From the NCBI GenBank assembly GCA_964017045.1, contig OZ024796.1, positions 19,739,510-19,803,509 on the forward strand: DNA of 64,000 nucleotides. Reading direction: 5' to 3'. The translations under genes were made by a program, and so were the position numbers. The DNA is from Omphiscola glabra. Its lineage: Eukaryota; Mollusca; Gastropoda; Lymnaeidae. Of this stretch, positions 59,812-64,000 are shown in pieces. The notes below the pieces were generated by a model that was not told the DNA's origin, did not search any database, and saw only the letters and a program-made list of their open reading frames with translations. The first letter of the stretch is position 1; every line of letters begins with the position of its first letter.

Positions 59812-60507
59812 CTAATGTATTACTATGTACTTACTGTTCCAGCAGTATAACATGGTCATCTTCCATCTTGTCCTGTCATCATTTGCCTCAAGCAGTCTGG
59901 GATCATACTTTAATCTAAAAGTTCCCCAAAACGAGCCCCTCTCCCTCCGGAAAGGAAACACCAATGTCCTTGACCTAGTCCTGCCGAACATCCCAGGAAA
60001 GCCACTTCCTTGACTAGTCCTGACTCGGGCATTCCTGAAGCTTCCTCCGCCGCCCTGAAAACCATTGGCAGGCGCTCCATTCTCCTGTACGTATGCCGGG
60101 TTGGCTCTAGCACCGAGCGCGCGTTGAGGCAGGGCCTGACCAACACTGTCCCTACCATCGGTTCGCATCATATCGTTAGTCCCGGGCGCCTGACCGCCGC
60201 CGCCGTCGTACGGAGAGTGTATGGGGTAGCCCCTCCTGTCGTTATAGTTACAAACGTAGCCATCACTGTTGTAGCCGACGCCCCTTTCACAGGGGTGGTA
60301 GAAGGCACGGCTCCCCCTCCCGCCATAGGACATGTATCCATCACTGGTGTAGTCTAGGCCCCCGTGGACGTAGAGGTTGTTGTTGCAGAGGTAGGTGGAC
60401 GGAGCTGGTGGTTCTGACGGTTGGTTCTGTTCTCTCTGGAGACGCTCTCGCTCCTCTTTTTCCCGGCGACGTTTTTCCGGATAGAAGATATCGAGGAAGA
60501 AGTTCAT
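59812..60507 (-). CDS. Unrecognised 231-codon ORF; likely first coding exon (donor at 59834)
   Basis: Starts MNFFLDIFYPEKRRREKEER (ATG context AGCATGA, A at -3), then a charged helix, then a Gly/Tyr-rich part with two similar blocks (YTSDGYMSYGG and YNSDGYVCNYN), then GNDM-type low complexity and an Arg-rich C-terminal part (GRTRSRTLVFPFRRERGSFW). Before the in-frame stop lies a strong donor A-GTAAGTA; using it ends the exon at 59835 after 224 codons plus one base (phase 1). That phase fits both the exon at 58558-58403 (A+AA, Lys) and PKA exon 2 (A+TC, Ile). G+C is well above the flanks. It has no signal peptide and no recognised domain. It could be an exon of a separate gene. The opposite-strand ORFs are shadows. 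Confidence 0.5.
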   Translation of the reverse strand: MNFFLDIFYPEKRRREKEERERLQREQNQPSEPPAPSTYLCNNNLYVHGGLDYTSDGYMSYGGRGSRAFYHPCERGVGYNSDGYVCNYNDRRGYPIHSPYDGGGGQAPGTNDMMRTDGRDSVGQALPQRALGARANPAYVQENGAPANGFQGGGGSFRNARVRTSQGSGFPGMFGRTRSRTLVFPFRRERGSFWGTFRLKYDPRLLEANDDRTRWKMTMLYCWNSKYIVIH

Positions 60508-60544
60508 GCTGTCAAGTGGGTGAACGGCATTGTTAGTAGATATA

Positions 60545-60870
60545 CTGGACCGTGGTATGGGTTTTAGGGGTCGTAGTAGGGGTTGGTTTAAGAGGGGTTT
60601 TAGGGGTCCTATGGCAGTGGTTCAGGGGGCCTATTATTCAGGTTCCAATAGTAAGGGTTTAGGGTTCATATGGCAGGATGTAAGGGTGATATGGCAGGAT
60701 GTAGAGGTCTTATGGCAGGTGTTTAATGGTCGGCAGGGGTTCGGGTGTTAATGGCAGGGATTACGGGGTCCTATGGCAGGCGTGTAGGAGTCCTATGATA
60801 GGATTTAGAGGTCCTATGGTAGTGGTTTAGGGGTTCTATGGTAGGGATTTAGGGGTCCTATGACAGAGCT
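60545..60870. repeat. AGGGGTCCTATGGCAGG-type repeat
   Basis: Diverged 18-25 bp units directly upstream (minus strand) of the ATG at 60507. Confidence 0.85.
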
Positions 60871-60911
60871 TAGAGATTCAGTCAAGTAAGAAATCAGTGT
60901 CATTGCGATAG

Positions 60912-61005
60912 ACATATGAGCTATAGCTGTAGACAGACCAGGTTATGAGCTATAGCTGTAGACTGACCAGGTTACGAGCTATAGCTGTAGACTGACCAGG
61001 TTATT
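60912..61005. repeat. 33-bp GAGCTATAGCTGTAGACTGA repeat
   Basis: Three copies; GAGCTATAGCTGTAG contains the palindrome AGCTATAGCT. Confidence 0.88.
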
Positions 61006-61554
61006 GTGAAAGTGTAGGGCAATATTCGCAATTGTCATCAATGTTGAAATCCTATGAAATATTTAAATAAGAGATATGCATGAGTTGTAGATGAGAATCT
61101 CTTGATTATAATACAGCGACACTGGTCCAAGTCAGCTAGCAATGGTCTAAATCTGCAATGGTCTAGTTCAGATTTGGTAGGTAAACTCTATAATAACTAT
61201 ATTAAGATCACTAGCACAGTATAGATGTCCTTGTACAGAACGTGTACAATGTAGATGTCCTTGTTGTACAGTGTAGAAGTCACATTTCCTTGAAGACGTC
61301 TACTGGCTAATGATAGTCTTCTCATACCAGACCTTTGCTTAAATTGTTTATTCTGAGTGCCGAGGGTAGGACCTCGAACACTGTAAGCCACGCACAAATA
61401 AGACCACACATTTTCTTAAATAAGTGCCTTTTTATTTTATTTTAACGGTTTTATTCTATAATGGTTAAAAGAAAATATCGATCATGTGTTTCATATGATA
61501 ATGAGAAGGTATCACGTGTTATACAATTACAAACATGTCAGAGAAAGAGCCAAC

Positions 61555-62045
61555 TAAACTATCGCCGTCAGTCTAAGTGATAACTAAACCTCACTGACTC
61601 ACTGTCACTGTAAAGTACTAACTAAATCTCACTGTCGCTCTAAGTGATAACTAAACCTCACTGACTCACTGTCACTGTAAAGTACTAACTAAATCTCACT
61701 GTCGCTCTAAGTGATAACTAAACCTCACTGACTCACTGTCACTGTAAAGTACTAACTAAATCTCACTGTCGCTCTAAGTGATAACTAAACCTCACTGACT
61801 CACTGTAAAGTACTAACTAAATCTCACTGTCACTCTAAGTGCTAAATAAACCTCACTGTCACTGTAAGTACTATAATAACTAAACTCGCTGTCACAGTAA
61901 GTAGCCTACTAACAAAACTTTTGCCATCACTTAAGTATTAATTAAACTCTCGCTGTAACAGTAAGTACTAACTAAACTTTTGCCATCACTGTAAGTAGGC
62001 CTACTAACTAAACTTATGCTGTCACTGTAAGTACTAACTAAACTC
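61555..62045. repeat. Nested CTCACTGTCGCTCTAAGTGATAACTAAAC repeat
   Basis: Short units of about 25-30 bp inside a roughly 80-bp block repeated about four times (61570-61820), then more diverged. Confidence 0.9.
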
Positions 62046-62099
62046 TAACATTTCAATTTCTTGAGCACACAATTCCACTTTGGTGACAATGCTCTACTC

Positions 62100-62288
62100 C
62101 AGTGGCGTAGTGAGGGGGGCAAGGGGGGGGGCATCATGCCCCGGGCGCTACTCACAAAGGGGCGCCAAATGGTATATTTTACTATAATATTGTATGGTTT
62201 TCGAATAGGGGGGGGGCGCTAAAAGGGTATTGGGGGGCGCTAAAAAGGTATTGTGCCCCGAACGCGAGTTAAGCTCGCTACGCCACTG
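62100..62288. mobile_element. Young non-autonomous hAT element with perfect 8-bp target duplication
   Basis: 189 bp; CAGTGGCGTAG and CTACGCCACTG are perfect 11-bp inverted ends. CTCTACTC lies directly on both sides (62092-62099, 62289-62296). Shares its terminus with the transposase relic at 18982, so that family may have mobilised it. Interior is G-rich (GGGGGGGCGCTAAAA repeated). Confidence 0.9.
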
Positions 62289-62299
62289 CTCTACTCTCT

Positions 62300-63330
62300 A
62301 CATCAAACTTTTTAAAAGCCAATTAAACACATCTCACTGTTACTTCTATTTTATGATCAGTCTTTATAAGTAACCAGACTTGATTTTGACAACCTACCCA
62401 AAAAGACATTTTATTTAAAATTTAAACACCCTACCCCAAAATAACTATTTTATTTTAATACCTGCCTTAGGACTTGTCCGCCATAAAGAATGTCCCTCTA
62501 TTGCCTCTATTTTTTTTTCAAATTACCCCCTCCCTCTCTTCTTCAACTTATGAAAGACTTTTGAACTAACAAATTGTTAAAAATTAACAACTAATTCAAA
62601 TTTAAAAAAACAGACCTACTACTCTACTATTAAATGTATAAAAGTGACGATGTCTATCAGAAAAATCTCTATCACACAGTTAATTCAACATCACTGTCAA
62701 TTTCAATTTTTATTTGTATGATAAAAAAATATAAAATGTGTGACGTTGCACTCACACTTTACCCCTCTATTTCTTAGACCCCCCCCCCCTCTTTTTCAAC
62801 CGGAGCTTAATATGTGCTTTTTCCCCAAACCCCAAATCACTATATTATTTTAACACCCTACCGGCCCTACCCCTAAATGTTAACAGTGTCCCGATCTTCC
62901 AATTTTAAAAATATATAATATATTAAGTATAATTAAGCTTGTATCTTAGTGTTACTGTTAACTTCATACCGATCTTCCTGAGAAAATCGGGTTAAAACGT
63001 CCCCAAGAAAAGCATGATTTAATTTCAATGTCAATCTTCATTAAGGATTTTTGAATTTAAGTCATTAAGAGAGACGTTTAAGTTTAGTGCCAGGTTATTC
63101 AAAGAATCAAAGAGTGTGAAACCAGTCAATCAGCACTTGTTATAGGCTACAGCATAAAAAGCCTTCACTCACTTTAGCTAGGGCCTTCCAGATCATATTT
63201 TTCTGAAAATAAATCGCCTCTAACACATCAAATAAGCCAATCCAATCTGGTTATAAAAGAATTGTTTTTGAATTTTGTTTTTTTACCACGGCACATGGAT
63301 CCCACAAGAATCAAACTTTTTCTAAACAAA
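62300..63330. other. Unique non-coding sequence
   Basis: AT-rich with short C tracts (62779); no coding sequence, element or repeat array recognised. Confidence 0.4.
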
Positions 63331-63360
63331 GCAACTTCCGCCAGCCGCCATCTTGTACAC
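63331..63360. promoter_or_regulatory. Candidate core promoter: YY1 and ETS motifs
   Basis: GCCGCCATCTTG at 63344-63355 is the reverse complement of the classic YY1 site (CAAGATGGCGGC), and ACTTCCG at 63334-63340 is an ETS/GABP core. This pairing is typical of TATA-less animal promoters. The local 63.3-63.6 kb is CpG richer. On the minus strand it would lie about 2.8 kb upstream of the ORF starting at 60507. Confidence 0.35.
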
Positions 63361-63399
63361 AGTAAATGCGTTCAGTTCTTTTTTTTTTAACGGCACGAC

Positions 63400-64000
63400 G
63401 AAGAAAGGATGAAAGAGAGAGAGAGAGAGCGGGGAGAAGCACATTATAGTTTAGCTCCGTGGTACACACAGCACAGGTAGACCAGACCGGGCCACGGTCT
63501 AGGCTAAAGTTCAAGGTTTTTACCCGAACTCATGTACAGCCTCAGGTCAACACCACGTTACCGGTACCGAAGTCGTAGTAAAATAGCGCCAGACTGCGTT
63601 AAGTTATGGCTACAACATTTTTAAATAGTTATCTTAATGTTATATATATGTTAAAGCCGCCATGATATTCTTGTTTAATTTATGTTGTCATGTTATAATC
63701 ATTATTGTATAGTACAATAAGACATAAGTCTGATTATCATTAAGTATACTTGCCTATGCCATGCATGCTTATACTTATACAGTTTTGACAATGCTAAAAT
63801 AACTTATTATATTTATAACTTTGTTATTGTTTTGTAAAAATGTTACTACGATAGTTGAAAGTTTGCCCAGTGTTATGGCTGCTAAATTCAATGAAAATTT
63901 GTTATTAAGAAATTAGAACATAATTGCAATTTCTGCAGTTCTTGCCCTTTGAAGATAGTCTCACAGTTTCCATAATATAGAATTAGATGAGATTAGATTA
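63400..64000. other. Flank beyond candidate promoter
   Basis: A (GA)n run at 63411-63429, then AT-rich sequence; no exon seen to the end of the window. Confidence 0.35.

Overview
The window is nuclear DNA from an animal, most likely a gastropod mollusc. Protein-coding exons are short, separated by introns with GT..AG borders, and most non-coding stretches of any length carry a minisatellite. Two conserved genes can be read exon by exon. The mollusc inference rests on a duplicated protein kinase A exon covering residues 142-183, an arrangement I recall from Aplysia, and on a SPIN-like hAT transposon, a family I recall being reported from a pond snail. No species can be named from the sequence alone.

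Region 1-16616 (+) holds the last 14 exons of a USP9X / fat facets deubiquitinase. The exons join without a frame break into 577 codons plus a stop; the catalytic USP domain lies upstream of the window. The introns are full of tandem repeats, including a 4.1 kb array of mixed 32- and 54-bp units. In several neighbouring introns the array is built from the exon end plus the splice donor. Region 16617-23782 is a convergent intergenic stretch with AATAAA signals for USP9X and a decayed hAT transposase.

Region 23783-50859 (-) holds a complete cAMP-dependent protein kinase catalytic subunit (PRKACA orthologue): ten coding positions, 352 residues, with all kinase motifs present. Exon 6 exists as two full-length, phase-identical alternatives (43028-43154 and 43786-43912), which predicts two kinase isoforms. 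The introns contain a GTF2IRD2-like hAT relic, smaller non-autonomous elements, a possible SINE pair, and many minisatellites.

Region 50860-64000 lies upstream of the kinase on the same strand. It contains two unreported-looking minus-strand coding candidates. One is a 156-nt exon (58403-58558) and the other is a 231-codon ORF (59812-60507). Both end at a good GTAAGT donor in phase 1, the phase needed to enter kinase exon 2. The shorter one would extend the kinase A-helix smoothly. They may be alternative first exons giving kinases with different N termini, or exons of a separate gene. A YY1 plus ETS motif pair near 63340 may mark a promoter. Three hAT-type non-autonomous elements (53692, 55749, 62100) lie here, one with a perfect 8-bp target duplication.

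All family assignments are by reading and memory; no database search was run.
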